From DASXBA01 sp046729895 (GTDB lineage: Bacteria; Actinomycetota; Thermoleophilia; Solirubrobacterales; Thermoleophilaceae): 14,347 nucleotides of DNA. Of the stretch, positions 12,804 through 14,347 are shown in pieces. Position 1 is the stretch's first letter; each line of letters opens with the position of its first letter. The stretch spans positions 1 to 14,347 of the forward strand of contig JBKPHP010000080.1 in the NCBI GenBank assembly GCA_046729895.1, given 5' to 3'. The notes under the pieces are model-generated. The model made no database searches. It was not told where the DNA came from and saw nothing but the letters and a program-made list of their open reading frames with translations. Position numbers and translations under genes: made by a program.

Positions 12804-14347
12804 CCGGCGCGCTCCATGATCACGGCGTCGGCCCCGCCGTGGGCGGACCACCCCGGCGGCACGACGAGCGTCGACCCAGGGAGCTCCACGATGGCCGGTC
12901 CGTCGGTCTCCAGCTCGCCGGGCCCGAAGACGCGCGCCTCGACGCGCTCGTCGAACATGACCGACCGAGCGCCACGTTCCTCCGCGGGCGCCCGGGCGGT
13001 GGGCACGAGCTCCGCGCCGGGAGTCGCTGCCGCCACGCGGACGGTCACGAGCTCGAGCTCGGCGTCCCGGTCGTCGTAGCCGTAGCGCTCGGCGTGGGCT
13101 CGGTCGAAGGCGCCCCGGAGCTCCGTCGGATCGGGCTCGAGCTCCCCCTCCACGGAGAGCTCGAAGGCCTGCCCGGCATAGCGGAGATCGTATGTCGCCC
13201 GCAACTCGGCCTCCGGCTCGCCGAGCTCCTCCCGGCCGCGGTCGCCGAGCCTCTGGACGACCTCTCCGACGCGCTCGCCGCCGAGCGCGTCGCCCGAGAG
13301 AAGAACGCTCTCCACCAGGTCCCGTCGCCGTTCGGAGACGACGAGCCCGAGCGCGGACAGGACACCCGAGGCGGTGGGCGCGACGACCCTCGTCATCCCG
13401 AGCTCGTCGGCGATCGCGGCGGCGTGAAGCGGACCGGCGCCGCCGAAGGCAACGAGAGCAAGGTCACGTGGGTCGATCCCGCGTTCCACCGTGACCACGC
13501 GAACGGCTTGCGCCATCCCGGTGTTCGCCACTCGAACCACGCCGCCGGCGGCCTCCCCGAGTGACAGGCCGAGCTCCGACGCCAGCGCCGCGAGCGCGCG
13601 CTCGGCCGCCTCGCGGTCCAGGCGCACGCCGCCCGCCAGCGGCGAGTCCTGGTCGAGGTAGCCGAGCACGAGGTTCGCGTCCGTCACGGTGGGCTCTTCG
13701 CCGCCGCGCCCGTAGGCAGCGGGGCCCGGGTCGGCTCCGGCGGAGCGCGGGCCGACGCGCAGCGCGCCGCCCGGATCGCGCCAGGCGATCGAGCCGCCGC
13801 CGGCGCCGACGGTGTGTACGTCGACCATGGGGAGCGCGAGCGCTCGCCCTCCGACCTCCCGGCCGCCGCCCACCGCCACACGCCCCGAGAGCGAGACGGA
13901 CACGTCGCAGGATGTGCCGCCCATGTCGAGCCCGACGCAGTCGCCCGCGCCGGCGGCCTCGTCGCTGCGAGCGGCGCCCACCGCGCCGCCGGCCGGCCCG
14001 GAGAGGACCGTCCAGGACCCGTGGCGGGCAGCGGTCCCTGCATCGGCCGTCCCGCCGCTCGAGAGCATCACCTCCGGTGTCGGCAGGCCGCCGGCCCGCG
14101 CCCGCTCGGCGAGTCGCTCTAGATAACCACGCAGGTGCGGCGAGAGCGCCGCGTCCACGACTGTGGTCGCGCAGCGCTCGTACTCGCGGAACACCCCGGC
14201 GGTCTCGTGCGACAGGGAAACGTGGGCCCCCGGATTCGCCTCCGCCACGGCCTCGCCGGCGCGCCGCTCGTGTCCCGGGTGGCGAAAGCTCCAGAGCAGG
14301 CACACCGCGGCGGCCTCGAACTCGAGCTCGTCGAGTGCCTTCCGCAA
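12800..14347 (-). CDS. hyuA: Hydantoinase A / oxoprolinase-type ATPase subunit (5' end outside the window)
   Basis: 515 codons of the C-terminal part; the frame is open at the window edge, and the TTG there is just an in-frame codon, not a start. The missing N-terminus should hold the first ATPase-type motif (DxGGTFTD). Visible motifs, numbered from the edge: LDMGGTSCDVSV (140-151), which is the second phosphate-binding motif; VHTVGAGGGSIAW (177-189); GPRSAGADPGPAAYG (199-213); VTDANLVLG (221-229); and AFGGAGPLHA (300-309). The Hydantoinase_A core is followed by a C-terminal beta-rich domain ending PGWSAHGGADAVIMERAG. In this family HyuA binds ATP and activates the ring amide or ketone substrate worked on with HyuB. 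It is the first visible gene of the operon; its promoter lies outside. Confidence 0.9.
   Translation of the reverse strand: MRKALDELEFEAAAVCLLWSFRHPGHERRAGEAVAEANPGAHVSLSHETAGVFREYERCATTVVDAALSPHLRGYLERLAERARAGGLPTPEVMLSSGGTADAGTAARHGSWTVLSGPAGGAVGAARSDEAAGAGDCVGLDMGGTSCDVSVSLSGRVAVGGGREVGGRALALPMVDVHTVGAGGGSIAWRDPGGALRVGPRSAGADPGPAAYGRGGEEPTVTDANLVLGYLDQDSPLAGGVRLDREAAERALAALASELGLSLGEAAGGVVRVANTGMAQAVRVVTVERGIDPRDLALVAFGGAGPLHAAAIADELGMTRVVAPTASGVLSALGLVVSERRRDLVESVLLSGDALGGERVGEVVQRLGDRGREELGEPEAELRATYDLRYAGQAFELSVEGELEPDPTELRGAFDRAHAERYGYDDRDAELELVTVRVAAATPGAELVPTARAPAEERGARSVMFDERVEARVFGPGELETDGPAIVELPGSTLVVPPGWSAHGGADAVIMERAG

Noticed and set aside
14345..14347. TTG at the window edge as the start of hyuA
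   Set aside because: HyuA proteins have a further N-terminal ATPase motif region missing here, so the gene must continue outside the window.

Overview
The window is a visibly GC-rich stretch of bacterial chromosome (roughly 70% GC by eye) with tightly packed genes and frequent GTG starts. Its gene content is actinobacterial: an O-phosphoserine-type cysteine synthase (CysM) next to a JAMM/Mov34 protease of the Mec type, several acyl-CoA catabolism enzymes, and a COG3573-type flavoprotein. I infer an uncultured or soil actinobacterium, perhaps of the Thermoleophilia; the lineage is a guess from gene content only. No rRNA, tRNA, CRISPR array, insertion sequence or phage gene is visible.

Layout. 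Positions 1-1318 (minus) hold an NAD-dependent epimerase/SDR reductase followed directly by the first 82 codons of a probable M28-type peptidase. Positions 1374-3440 form a sulfur/protein-export block: cysM (+), a 62-residue tatA (-), the Mec-type JAMM protease (+) and an overlapping zinc-ribbon/DUF2007 tail-anchored protein (+). Positions 3437-8789 are an acyl-CoA oxidation block: enoyl-CoA hydratase (-), two different acyl-CoA dehydrogenases (+, +) separated by a 386-base non-coding gap with several hairpins, and a large FAD-binding dehydrogenase (-). Positions 8864-10350 (minus) carry a single-domain HExxH protease-like protein and a DUF1802 protein with an unusual structured, T-rich leader. 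Positions 10460-14347 (minus) are an operon of hydantoinase A (start outside the window), hydantoinase B and a beta-hydroxyacid-dehydrogenase-like reductase, joined by short overlaps.

How the genes may work together. CysM keeps the arginine that aligns with the O-phosphoserine-recognising Arg220 of Mycobacterium tuberculosis CysM. With the Mec protease this points to the protein-thiocarboxylate (CysO-dependent) route to cysteine, but no CysO carrier gene lies in the window. The hydratase and both dehydrogenases could serve one beta-oxidation route for an unusual (branched, cyclic or hydroxylated) acyl-CoA. The two dehydrogenases both lack the canonical catalytic Glu: one has Asp there, and the other has a Glu at the isovaleryl/long-chain-type position instead.

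The most striking sequence-level signals are regulatory. Eight genes have a TAnnnT-like hexamer (one, TAGAAA, lacks the final T) ending only 6-11 bases before the chosen start codon, the spacing expected for leaderless or nearly leaderless transcripts. The tatA/mec pair appears to share one two-way promoter with overlapping -10 boxes. Two convergent gene pairs end on one shared CTAG, which supplies a TAG stop to each strand. I see no clear evidence of a wholly new multi-gene system; the best candidates for undescribed biology are the hairpin-rich gap at 5606-5974 and the DUF1802 leader at 10351-10439.
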